Positions 44,976 to 57,648 of a stretch of 64,000 bases of DNA are shown one piece after another (position 1 is the first letter of the stretch; every line of letters begins with the position of its first letter). The DNA is taken from NCBI RefSeq assembly GCF_042242105.1, contig NC_092021.1, forward strand, positions 6,312,355 through 6,376,354, given 5' to 3'. The stretch comes from Pempheris klunzingeri. Taxonomy: Eukaryota > Chordata > Actinopteri > Acropomatiformes > Pempheridae. The position numbers were made by a program, and so were the translations under genes. Below the pieces are notes generated by a model. It was not told the DNA's origin, did not search any database, and saw nothing but the letters and a program-made list of their open reading frames with translations.

Positions 44976-47900
44976 TGAAAAAAAGAAGGATTATATGCAG
45001 CTTGGTGAGCTGAGGGTCTAGAATGACAAACTAAACAAAATATAGCATAGTTAAAGCCGTCTATCCCACTATTGGATGTAGTCTTGAATTGAACAACAGA
45101 TTGATATCTGAGTTGTACCGATCATCTAACGCACCATCACTTAGTTAAAGCTTAAGTGACAAACTATTCCTTTAAGGGATAACTTTACTCTGGTAGTGAT
45201 TGCTGAGATCTTGGAACAGTATTGCCACAACCAAGTCTGACTGACTCAATGAATCAAACCTAAACCTCTTCCTTTAAAGGTAGAACCTACCCTACAGTGA
45301 GCTCATCATATACCTTAATATTGTTAATATGTGTCCGATTCTCTAACAGTCTGTGTTTCTCTCCCTTTCGGACGTCTTTCTAGCTCTGTCGCCACACGGT
45401 CTCTGCAGTGAGCTGGCTTGATGAAAATGGATAGAAATGATGGCCAAACTTATGAAAATGAGACCCAACCTGTAATAAGCCTGGGCAATCCCTTTGTATT
45501 GTCAAATTGCACGGCCCAGTTAAAGCACCAGCGCAGGCTCCTTGGTATCCTTGTAAACCTTAAGTACATCCTCATAAAGTCTCATAAAGTGTCAATGTGG
45601 AGGTCATTTTTGTTATTAAAGCTGGGCTTGTCTCTCTCAAGTGCCCTTGATTTGATTCATTCAAAAAAAAAAAAATGCCTCACCAATACTACTACTACCA
45701 CTGCTACTACCACTACTACTACTAAAATGATAACAATGCTTATAATAATGTTTTATCTCTATGAATTTGGGGTTATGATTTGGAGTCTTGATAGGTGCAA
45801 TAATGACAATTCCACTGTTTCATTTAGAGCAAAATGCTACCAGTTGCAAATACAGAAATCATAATTACACATTGAATTTACATTAGTTACAAACAGCAGA
45901 CTCCACTTATTTAAGCTTAAAGGGCTTTACAGCAATGACATTGCTCATAATTAAAGCTGTCACACCACAAAGGCCTCGCCTCTGTCTGATCTTACTTTAG
46001 GTCGATTTTCCTCCAGTGAACTACAAAGAGCATGGTCAAGCTGAGGAGTGGAGGGAGGACATCAAGGTTGTTGGATTTTTATTTTTTTTTCTTATCATTT
46101 CGGGGGCTGAACTTGGGGGAATCAGGAAAGATAGAGTCAGGGGAGAAGAGTGGAGATAAAAGCGACTGAAGTCTGAGGGTTTGTATAGAAGTGGGTAAGA
46201 TAGTGTCCAGGAGGACGTATCAAGGAGACAGGCAGAGATGTGGAGGGTGATAGGAGTTTGAAGGAGGTTGGATGGATCCTCTCCTCTTGCGGCTGAGAGC
46301 AATCAAGAGCTGGGAGGAAAAGAGACGACTCAGAGCATACCTGTCATATTCTCTTCATCACTGCCACTTTCATCTTTTTTTTTTTTTAATTTTCTTTTTA
46401 TTGAACATTATAACATACTTACATACCTTCTACATACAGCTGGTAAACAATAGCTCAGTTTTTTTCTTTTTTCCAAATGCAAATGAAATATGTTTTAAAA
46501 TCAAACATGACATTCAAAAAATAAATAAAAGAAAAAAAAAAAAAAAGGAGAAGACTTCTTCAGTCTTTTACTTTAAATCAGTATAAAGAATGTCTATACC
46601 TTTCCATGTACCCAAACGGAATCATGCCCAGGACATAGTGGTTATTTGTATTCTACCTTACATTTTGAAAGGTTTAATCTAACAGAGTTTTGATATGTTA
46701 CCAGTGTGTCAAATATAGTAAGAGAAAAAGAAAAACTAAAAAAGAGAAATAAAAGAGGAACAAACATTCCTTTCATCTTTTTTTTTTTAAGATTATCTCC
46801 TTTTAAAAGTCATAGATAATGCAGATGTGAGCACTATAGAAAACAAGATAAGCACAGATTTAACAAAGCACATGAATCTTAACGTGACCCCTAATGTGGC
46901 CGCTGCTAACCAAACAGCAGCATTAGAAAGACTCTTATGTTGTCAGTTTTATACTAATAGCAAATCTAATGATTCTGAAGCTGTTGTGCTATTACAGAAT
47001 GTTTAATTATTGTCCACAACCTGTGCAGAATCAACATGGTAATATCCTTGGCGGTGAGAAGGTATTTGCATAAGGATGTTAATATGTCTGGCTAGTGACT
47101 GTAGATGGGGGACGCAGCATTTGAGTATCTGCGGGAGGTTTGAGCGTCAGCCCTGCTCAGTTGGCAAATGCACACATTTAGGACATAGAGGAGCAGATGG
47201 TCAAGCTGACCTTAGTGAGCTATTCCAAAAGCTATAGCTGTGTTTTCCCAAACAGAGGACATCGTGGGATGTCGCATTTCAACTGTACCCACACCAAATA
47301 GAGTTATTTGTCACAGAAAAAGTCATTACCTGTCAACAAATCTCACCAAAGGACCAAAACCTGCAAAGCGTTTACCTGCCTCTTTGTACTTTCTCATTTC
47401 CTGACCCCGTCTGTGGCACTCAGCCCCAGGCCAGTGGTTTCCACTGAGTATAGAGATTGGAAAAAGGCGCATTTATCAATATATTTTTTTACTAACAATG
47501 AATCTAATGACACCCTAAAATGTGAAATGGGTTACTCGTCGCATCACACCCCTAAAGAATTATCACTAGGCTCTACACTTCCTCTGAGCTCCGATTTTAC
47601 TACTACTAATAATGATAATGATGATTGTTTAGAGCTTGTTGCTGTCCCCAAATGGACAAAAATAGCAAAGCATGCAGCTTTAAAATGTGTTACAAATATA
47701 TTAGTTCCATTTCTTTTTGACAGTTATTTCTTCATACAGTGAGGCAACGTAATTCTTAGCAAGCATTTGCTTTATAGGAATTACATAGCTGAGTGTTATG
47801 TAAAGCACTAGCTGCATAACTGTTTCAGTTTGCATCTGTCCCACCTCCCCAGCTACATTTCCATTTTCAGACCCCTGTGTGTTATTCTCCACCAATCCAC

Positions 47901-50900
47901 CAAACGCCCTCATACTTACGCTCCCTTCCCATCCCCCAACTGCCCCACCCATCTCCACACCTGTTGCCCCTTCCCTCATCTCTTTTGCAGATACTAGACG
48001 TACTCTGCCCACACTCGAGCCTGTTTCCACTCTCCCTCTCCAGTACTTAACGACCCTTTCCCACTCCTTCCTTGCCATGAGCCTCTTGTCTCTGAGGCCC
48101 AGTTATTTATTTCTGTATCTGAGCTCTTCCTGTTTTTTTCCCCTGTTATCTGTGCTAGGTTCACCTGGATGAGTGTTTTCATTTCTCTTTTACCTTACTG
48201 CTGCATGCCATATGCAAATGTGTACAATATTAATACGTAATCTACTTCACTGGACATCATGTTGTCAGGTGCCTTCCTTAAGGCAGACACAACGCTGTCA
48301 ACACATCATGGAAAAGCACTTCTATAGTCACAGTATTGCATTGGTCCGAAAAGTGGGTCCTTAAAGGCTGAATGTTAATCAGCAGTATTTTTCAACAATG
48401 ATGAGGTCCTGCAGTCAGTTCTCTGATTGCCAATGTATTAAAGTAACATCAGACCCAGACTATGGCTCCAGTTAGTCCAAATCATCTGTTCAATTTGCAT
48501 ATTTATTGGCCAAGAAAAAACTGTTCAAATGTAAGGATGTTGGTCTCAAAAGCCATGTGACATATGCAGACACATGCAGACAAAGACAGCACATACATGA
48601 ACATATACTATATATAGAGTTCATTTTTTCCTACAATCCAAACGGTCACTTGAGCAACATGATGGCTGTTCCTGGCAAAAGCATGTTGCTGCTCCATTGT
48701 TACATCTGGCAGCTCAAAGTCGTTGCAGTGACAACAAAAGCCTTTGCGCCAGGTGACAGGTGTGGTAAATAACCCTGTCTGTGACCCAGGGGATTTCTTT
48801 GAGGATGCTGCTTACAGTTAATAAGGTGTGAGGCAAGCTGTAGTGTTGCTGTCAGGGCAGCAGGAAGAGCAGTGTCAGGTCTGGTATTTGGAGGTGGATT
48901 TTAAAGCCTGTGTGTCTCACAGACTGGTCTGGGGTTGTGATAAGTGTCAATGGTTCAAAGGCTTGTATTGTGACCAGAGAGAAGAGAAGAAGACTGCAGG
49001 CCTGATGAGTAATCTTCTCTGAGGAGCCCTCTGAAGGGATTGTGAGCGGTTGAAATGTGCTTGTAAAAATAATAGAGTGAGAATGAAAAGCTGTGCTGCT
49101 ATGTTGCATGGAGAAAACACGAGGTGTGTTCGGTACTGATACGATTGTTCAATTAACCATTAGTCTATCAAGTATACATTTTGATAATAAATTAATTGTT
49201 TAAGTCATCTTTTAAGTGAAAATGTCAACATTAGCTGGATTGTGGCTCCTTCCTGCATGATCTATGTTGGAAACCACCCACAGTAATCATCCTTACAGTG
49301 ATCAACCACTTATATGGATCAAAAAGCTTAGGAAAGAATCTTTCCTATACAAACAATGTTGAAATAATTTGGTTATAGTAAGTAAGTAAGTATAGTAAAC
49401 AGTCTGCTTACTGTGTTCATTGTTGGTCTTTTCATAGATGACAGCATATGGAAAAGCAATTAAAACTGCAGTAATCCAGTTTTTTTTTTAAAAAAAACTT
49501 TGCTCCTATGATACCATCCACCTCCTGTTGGCCACCTGAGGCTGCATCCACACTGAGATCATGATAGGAAAAGAGTCATTTTCTTTTGATAAAAAAAGAC
49601 AAAAATGAGGCAATGAGATACAGCAGCAAAACTTGGTGTTCCTCAGGCTACCTTGTGTGGACCACTCAACAACAAGAAACAATCACAGCAACTAGTGATG
49701 GAGACAGAAAAGGAAATGTGCACAGGGAAAGTTATAGCTGTCCTGATGCCAGGTTACATAATACGTAATGTAATAAATAGTGAAACTGTCTGTTTCATTA
49801 TTTTGTATTCATGTAATAATAAATATCAGATGCTGATATAAATGAGAAATAAAGAAAAAGGAGAAAAATTGGTTATAATAATTATCTGCTTATAGTGATC
49901 AATTTGACCTGGACATGTGAGATAACTTCCACTGTAATTGTAAATAGAATCTCTTTGGGTTGGTTGTTAAAAAAACACAGTCATTCCCTAACCTTAACCA
50001 AAGTGCATTTGGTTCGGTTGCATAGCCTGAACCTAACCACACATGGGACATAAGACATTAGCCTCCCTACCTACACCATATAGGATTTATGTTTCACAAG
50101 CATGTTGCACTTTATGAACTGGAAAAAAAACCATTGCTAGTTAAAATAAGTCTTTTTCAAGTTATGTTTACCCCAAATTGTATTTAGCAAAACCATTTAG
50201 TATCTATGTAATTTGTCAGACACAGGGTTGCATAGCCTTAGTTGTGTTTACATGGCACTGTTCCACTTTTGCGCTTATTGTGTTTTCACACAGAACTTTT
50301 CTATTTCAAGACAATTTTACTGACTCTAACTGAAAAATACCAGCCGGAAACACATCAATATGTGGATTTCTATAGTGCTGTCAAGCTTTTTGCTTATCAG
50401 TACAGAAAGAGTCATTTAAGCTTCAGCTGAGTGTGTTTGAGAAATTGCATTAGCTCTGTGCCTTTGTCACAATCAGATAACTTTTAACATTGAGCGCTGG
50501 ATGCATTTTATCTGATTGCTGATGCAATTTGTGGGAGTTCATAGGAACTTTGCTGGACAGGAAGCATCCACTGGACCACTGGCTGTAGACGTGGGTACAT
50601 TTGAGCGTGCTGATGTGATGTTAGACAAGCACTGGCGTGGACGACGCAGCGTCTGCAGAAACAGCAAATGCGGCAGGAGAGAGGGAGGGTGTAATACAGG
50701 AGCTGTTGTCAGTGGTTATTGGCTACTTAAAATGTTTCCATATTGAAGTTACCCGACTATGAATCTATTCTCAGCCCGTGAGAGGGACCTCATGTGAGCT
50801 TACTGATAGAAAGAGCAAATGTGTTTGCACACCCAGTGGGATTTCTCCAGTCAGTTTAATCAGAAAAAGCCAATGTAGAGGAACTTGTACAAATGCTTAC

Positions 50901-51494
50901 ACACAATCATACATACCCGAGGTGCACGTGTGCCTGCTAGCAACCATGCACGCACACACATGACTTTAATGGAAAATGAAGAATGTGATAGATGTAAGTG
51001 TTAAACGTGCTACCTGCTGTAACCCATATCTTGACGGTCATGGGAAATTGAACACAGTTCGCTCACCTTGTTCCATCCAAACAGGTCAGGCTAGACTGCC
51101 CTTTTCTCATTCAGGTGTAATCTCAACTTTCCTGTGTGTGTCACCTCGTAGAGCTTGTGGTAGATGAGAACACTGAACAAGCTTTGAACAGAAATGAGTA
51201 GTGCTCAGATAAAGAGATTGCTCACAGTTTGAAGGATTACTTTTTGCTTGAAGTGATGCAATTTCAATGCCTGACTTTTGATGGCAGATGCTGCAGTACA
51301 TTCGAAGGACATCTGTCGCTTTTTTTTCCTGCTTCCTGCATCTGTTCCCATTATCTGCGCAACATTAAGTATCATTAATATGCCTGTACATCTTTACTTA
51401 CTGCAACCATTGGCATGTAGCACTGTTTAATAGGTTTCACAATGGAGCAAATACACCGACAGCAGCAACAGTACAACAGTAGAGAAAACAGCAA
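44976..51494. other. Intergenic, mostly featureless; minor repeats
   Basis: Contains an ACT microsatellite (45687-45724), a T-rich block at 46372-46420 followed by sequence that may be a reverse retrotransposon 3' end, and a C-rich low-complexity stretch (47840-48070). No gene is supported. Open frames at 45418-45864, 47308-47742 and 47701-48078 match nothing I know. Confidence 0.45.
45687..45724. repeat. ACT trinucleotide microsatellite
   Basis: Interrupted ACT/CCACTGCT run, about a dozen units. Confidence 0.85.
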
Positions 51495-52418
51495 CAGTGG
51501 GTCAAATGACTGACTATGTTTCTGGGGCCTCTAAAGTCTCCAAAAGAAGTGCAGGAGGCAGAGCTTTCAGTTATCAGGCTCCTCTCCTGTGGAATCTCCT
51601 TCCAGTTTGGGTTCAGGGGGCAGACACCCTCTCTACATTTAAGAGTAGACTAAAAATCTTCCTTTTTTAAAAAGCATATAATTTAGGGCTGGCTCAGGCC
51701 TTGGACCAACCCCTAGTTATGCTGCTATAGGCTTAGACTGCCGGGGGACTCCCATGATGCACTGGAATCCTCTATCCTCCTCTTCCTCTCCATCATTATG
51801 TCTCATGTCTGCTTAATGTCTGTTACTAACTTGATATCTTCCCCGGAGCCTTTCTGTGCTTTTCTCATCTCTCAGGTTCCTGTGGATCCTGATCCTGGTC
51901 CTGCTGCTGTGGTTCTCAGGTTCCTGTAGATCCTGGTCCTGGTTCTCCTGCTGTGGTTCTCAGGTTCCTGTGGCTCCTGGTCCTGGTCCTGCTGCTGTGG
52001 TTCTCTGGTTTCATGAATCACTGCTGCGGATCGTCAGCCACTCATCATGTTTTTCAACATTACCATATTGCTAATTTATTAGTCACACTCCTATTGTTAC
52101 TGCTATAGTTGCTGTTAGTATGTTGGTTGCTGTTAGTCTCTCTCTCTCTGTCTGTCTCTCTCTCTCTTGGTCTCTCTCTCTCTCTCTCTCTGTCTAACCT
52201 CCACCCAACATGGACCCTGACAGAAAGCCTGGGTCTGTTCCAGGTTTCTTCCCGTTAAAAGGGAGTTCTTCCTGCCACTGTTGCTCAATATAATATCTGA
52301 TGCTGCTCATGTGGGGATTCTTGAATCCTTAATTTTGAATTCCTGAATCGTTGGGTCTCTCTCTTATTAAAGAGTTTGGTAAAGCGTCTTGAGATAACGC
52401 TGTAATAAATTGGTGCTG

Positions 52419-52450
<32 letters not shown>

Positions 52451-52457
52451 TTGATAA
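51495..52457 (+). mobile_element. 5'-truncated LINE (L2/CR1-like) 3' end, copy 2
   Basis: Same family, orientation and nearly the same 5' break as copy 1. The reverse transcriptase end reads GGRAFSYQAPLLWNLLPVWV with a stop soon after KIFLF. It differs by an internal expansion: the 44-bp unit CTCAGGTTCCTG...CTGTGGTT is present three times (51871-51914, 51915-51958, 51959-52002). It also has a longer CT/GTCT run (52138-52195) and a shorter segment before the tail. Confidence 0.8.
51871..52002 (+). repeat. Three tandem 44-bp units inside LINE copy 2
   Basis: Three back-to-back 44-bp units with a few substitutions. Copy 1 has the unit once (41357-41400). Confidence 0.95.
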
Positions 52458-52459
52458 GA

Positions 52460-53290
52460 GACATCCTAGACTAGGGCCCCCAAACTCAAACCACCTCTGG
52501 CCATGGCCTTAAGGCCCCAGATCATTTTCTTATCCCTGAATGAAAATGAATGACTTTATTATCATCTTTATTAAAAAAAGAGCATAAAACAAATCCTTTC
52601 AGCGGAAATTAGATTTTTCTAATGCAACATAAAAACAAACAACAGGTTTAAGAATAGAAACAAATCAACAATGAAAGAAAATACTAACTGAATTAAAAAT
52701 TATGTAAACTACTAACTATTTGTTACTGCTTTCTTAATTAGTAGATCAGGACTTCAGGTAATATGTAATTAAAAAATGCCTGTCCTGGTGTCACTACACA
52801 ACAGTGCCACTACAATATTAGCAGAAATAACAACAAGTAACACTATAATATAATAACAATACAACTCATAATGATAATCATAATCATCAAACCTGTTACT
52901 TGTAGCAACATCGTAATGAGCAACAGTGCACACTTCATTCAAACATGGCTTGAAAGAAACTGTCCCATTATGGTGAGCAGGCAAACTGAGCCTGTTTAAA
53001 TAGCTGCAGCAGGTGATTGTAGACTGCCTGATGGTGACTTTGTCCGGCTGTCTGTTCTGGTGCTTATGTACTTATTTATACTACTAATGTGAAAGATATC
53101 TCTTGTAATGACAGACAATATATCTTTCCTCCTCCTCTCTTCTCCCCTAGCCAGTTTTTGCACATCGTAGTCGTACTTGAAATCTGGTATTTGCCAGATA
53201 TTTCTTTCTATTTTTTTTATATTGTATACTAGTCTTATGTTATATTATTCTATTTTAGATTGTACATATTTTATATTTTCATATATATTT
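52460..53290. other. Intergenic, no gene recognised
   Basis: AT-rich sequence without an exon or bounded element that I can support. Confidence 0.5.
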
Positions 53291-53299
53291 TTTCCTTTC

Positions 53300-53440
53300 T
53301 TACTATTGTTTTTGTGACTTAAGCGTTGGTTGTCTTGTGGTGGCTGTTTGATGTCTGTGGGGTGTCTGTCCGTATTGCTGCCGTAACAGAGCAATTTCCT
53401 GTGAAGGATTAATAAAGGAACTATTCTATTCTATTCTAAC
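53300..53440 (+). mobile_element. LINE 3' tail with ATTCT repeats
   Basis: CAGAGCAATTTCCTGTGAAGG, then ATTAATAAAGGAAC and a short TATTC tail, is a common ending of fish non-LTR elements. Only the end is recognisable, and the 5' limit is a guess. Confidence 0.45.
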
Positions 53441-53444
53441 AATA

Positions 53445-56400
53445 AATATAATTGTTATTTTAATAATTATTATTATTATTATTAGAGCATGCAGTTTCCC
53501 TCAGCTGTCCAGAGTGTTTTAGAGTCTTTTAGTTCACTGTTTTGGTTTTACAGCCAGTAAACTTCATAGTGAACAGTCAGCAAAAGCTCCACTGCCCTCA
53601 AGTGGCTAAAAAATCAGTTAATTCCACTTAAAATTGACTCCTAATTTTGATAAGATAGAAAATGAGATGTAAAAATTCTGCAAAAGAGTTTGCAAATTGT
53701 ATCTTGAAAAGTGCTGCCACTTGTCCATCAGAAGGTCATTATAAATTCTTGATGATGGCAAAGGCGTGATTATACTTCTTTTCTTGACTGGATTAGAAAA
53801 ATATAATCCTGCCCCGGCATGTAACCTATAATGCTGCCATGGTGATTGAAACCTTTTTAAACCTGTCCGTTCCACTTGTCCAATATTACCGTATTAGACT
53901 TTGCGAGCTTGGTAATGCACTGGGTAAATCTCACGAAAATTAGTGATTTGTGTTGAGACACCAGAGAAGAAAAAACACATTTTAACACATACTTTGACTG
54001 GAAGCATACAGTTGCACTGCCTTAGTAAAACAAAAAAACCCACAAAAATCTATTTAATAATTGCATGAACAGTATAGATCTGATTGTGTTTTCCAATAAC
54101 AAGAAGTGGAGATTTTATTTCCCCTCAGCTGTAGTTTCAGTCATTGCTCCTCAGTGACCTCAGGAATCTTGCAAAAGCTGCTGATCATTTAGTAGTTTTA
54201 ACACAAAAACAGCTTCTTCATCTCACTCCCATTTTCATCAGATGGTCTGTCAGCTAAATGTGAATGAACCGTTATGGGCTGAGGGCTGGATTGAATGCCG
54301 TCACAAGGGGCAGAGCAGTAAGGCACAAGCGGTTTGAGGAAGAAGAGGAAATCAATTGTGGCTTCTTGCCAGAGATATGGGCTGTTTATTCAGAGACAGG
54401 AGAAATAAGATAGGTCTCAAGATAGGCTGGAGGAGACACAAAAACACTCAGAGGTAATCAGATTTTACCCACATTTCCATACTTGGGACTTTTTTTTTTT
54501 TTTTTTATCAGAGAAAGCCTCCGAGCTGGTGGCTTTGACCTGACTCTGGAATGTAATTTTCTCCTCTCAAATACTGAGTTAAAGAAAGACCGTTTTTAAA
54601 TAATTTCATGTTAGTGTAGGAATATGTAAGGACATACTACCCAACAAATTTCCAACAGTAATGGTTCATTGATTTGAAAGTCAGGATTCCACCCTGTGGT
54701 TCTCACTCAGCAGCTTTTTATTTCCTTTTTAAAGTGGGTACATAAATAACACAAACTCAAAATCTGACAAGCATTTTCAGATTAGGCGTGACACAGATCC
54801 AACACACTGGTATGAATAAACTAGGTGTTGGTAAGGGGATCAGTTGGATCGCCAGAATCTGGCTGAACTTAAATCTACAGTGCAGATCCACACACCCACA
54901 ATGGTGCTCTGTTGTCATTCCATGTTTGGTTGCCAACGTTGCTTACAGACGTAAACAGGAGTCTGGCACTGATTTGTCAGAGAAAAACACAGAGCAAAAA
55001 ATGTCCTGCAGGTTTCCAGTGGGGATTTGGTTCATGTTCAGTAGGACCAGCTTCTGATCATCCTGAGTGTTCCCTCTAAACCCCAGCAGGTCGTGGCAGG
55101 CTGCAGTGTTTACTTGGCCTCACAGCATCCTGTTTGCTTTACAGTTAATTTAATGTGACCGGCATTTATGTGCATGCCCACACGTAGATCCTGTGAGGGT
55201 AAGAGCAATGCAGACGTAATAATACATCTAATGTGTTTTTATGTGTTTTCTTGTGCTTTCCACAAAATATAACACTTACTCATCAAGAAAACAATATGTG
55301 AAAATAATAATGTAGCTTTTAAACATTCATAAATTACACATAGCCTTAAACAACAGTTGTAGAAAACCAGTAGTAAAAAATCTCATCTTATCCATGCAAG
55401 CTGTTTATCTCATTTTCAAGGGGAAGAAAACTGTATTATAAATATGCTCCTAGAAGAGGGAAAGGAAGGCAACGCTAACAACAATAAAAAAACAGGTATG
55501 CAAAATTGCTTAATAGCAAGGAATTGGTTTAATGTTCCTGTAGAATTGAAAAATGATGCAAATAAAGAAAGCAGCAGTCAATAAAAATACATATGCAAAT
55601 ATGGCAAGCTTGCAGTTAGGCCATTATTGCCTGTGTCAAATGGTTATTGCTGTGAAAATGAAGCTTTTCCTCATTTCTCAGTATTATGCTGGCATTTGGT
55701 AACTTGCAGGAAAATCAAATGGGAGCAATAGAAAGATCATGGAAGCAATAAAACCATAATTTATTACAGGAGAGCCAATGGGAGAGAAAGTGATGCGACA
55801 GGACGTACAATCTATGATTACAGCATGTGGGATTACACAAAAATGTTGGTATATTACTGATTCATTGTATGTATGTGCACTTGCAGATTCAACATTGTAA
55901 CTAAAATTAAGTTTTAGACTCGGCATGTGTTGCCTAAAAACGGTCTCTATGAGACTTAGATAGAAACTTTAACATTCAAGATACGTATATAGCAGCACTC
56001 GTAGGCTGGGAATTTCATCAACGATGTTTGAAATGAAGTCTGTCCCAAGAGCAGCAGGGCTGTTACCTGCTGTTGCATGAGAAAAGGTGAAGGTACCAGA
56101 TGTGCATGACCTGCCAGATATGTTCGCTGTTCTGCATTTACAGATGACATTCGACAAGTGTACAGAAGCAGTTTAAATTCTGTATTTAATTCTGTGCTGT
56201 GTATAAACGTCTGGGAGTATTATTTATTAAAACAAGTATTAATGACATGGTGTAGATATTGTCCATCATTATCTTGAGAGTAAGTTAAATAGAGAATAAT
56301 ATAATATCTCATAGCATTAACATACTTTGAAAATGAATCATACTTTCACAGTCACACTGAAATTCTCCACAGTGACACACAGACCAGCTGCAGCAAAACA

Positions 56401-57360
56401 TACAGTACTCATGGAACATTTCAAACACAAAAATGTACATAGAATTTCATGCACGCGTTTTTATACACACATGAAGCCAGTAGCAATACATAAGAGCGAG
56501 GGATTCCCAGGAGCTGGAAGAAGTGAAACAGAGAGCACAGAATACATATACTTATAATATGCACAAGTCTCATTGTGTATATTCCCAAACCAAACTAAAA
56601 AAAACTGCACTCAGTAGAATACAGATATCCACCAGGCGATCTGTGCAAACACTATCCATCATCTAACCTAGACCTATAACCACTGTAAGCTTTACAAGAT
56701 ATTTAATCTTTTTTCGTTTGAATCTTTTTTATTAAAACCTTTGGCTGTGCTATTGTGTCTGTAATTATAGACCTAAGCTGTATACACCGAGTACTGTAAC
56801 TGTTTCAATAAAGTTGAAAAAAACTTACAGTCAAGATAACAGATAACAGAAACAGGGATTTATTCTTGTTGTGTCGTGTGTGAGTTTAATGGATGATAGC
56901 ATATCAGGTATGGAATTAATCTGCAGATGTTCCGGTTCAAAATGAGACCAAAAGTTTCTATGAATGTCAATTTCTGAGTCACGACAAAAGCCAAAATGTG
57001 GCTTGTTTCGACCAGCTAAGACTTGTTTTTAGCCTGGCCGAATGCCTTTTGCTCTGTGATGTCAAACTGAAGCAGGTTCTGATGGCTTCTGGCTCTGACC
57101 AGCCGGTGAAGAGGAGTGAGGAGTGAACACAGTCAATAAAATCGTTTTTTTCAAAACTTGTGAATCACTGCAGCCACGAGAGGTCATTCAGCTCACAGGC
57201 ATAAATGTGCACAAAAAATATTAATAAACTTAATAGTTTAGTTCTATAATTAAAATGGCTGAATTTTATACAGTGCTTTTGTCCAAAGTGCCCAATACAC
57301 ACACACATGCACGCACATAAAAAAATCTTGAAATATAGCAAATGTTTTTATGCTTGGCTG
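53445..57360. other. Intergenic, no gene recognised; octamer-like motif cluster
   Basis: Nothing codes here that I can support. ATGCAAAT occurs at 55556-55563 and 55593-55600, and ATGCAAAA at 55498-55505. A 30-bp stretch (55417-55449) recurs at 60922-60953. Confidence 0.4.
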
Positions 57361-57365
57361 AGGTC

Positions 57366-57600
57366 CATCCAGCCATCTATTGTCTATACCGCTCACCTTT
57401 AAGGGTTGCCAGGGGGTTGGAACCAATCCCAGCCGTCATTGGGCGAGAGGCGGGACACACCCTGGACTGGTCACCAGTCAATCACAGGGCCAACACATAG
57501 AGACAGACAGACAGACTCATGCTCACACTCACACCTACGGGTAATTTAGAGTCACCAATTAACCTGACTATCTTTGGACTGTGGGAGGAAGCCGGAGTAC
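57366..57600 (-). mobile_element. Truncated SINE-like element, second copy
   Basis: Shares CATCTATTGTCTATACCGC, ACCTACGGGTAATTTAGAG and TTTGGACTGTGGGAGGAAGC with the copy at 27.24-27.59 kb. It ends abruptly at GCCGGAGTAC, so the tRNA-like head is missing. It lies 48 bp from the hAT element. Confidence 0.7.
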
Positions 57601-57648
57601 AGTCAGTTTGTTTAGATGATAATGCTTTGCCTGCTTTGTATCCCGACC

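Noticed and set aside
45418..45864. 148-codon frame
   Set aside because: Contains the ACT microsatellite, read as Thr repeats, with no domain.
47308..47742. Open frame of 144 codons with a hydrophobic start
   Set aside because: No family resemblance and no splice or poly(A) context. I judge it chance.
47701..48078. 125-codon minus-strand frame
   Set aside because: Low-complexity pyrimidine-rich DNA gives long open frames on the other strand.
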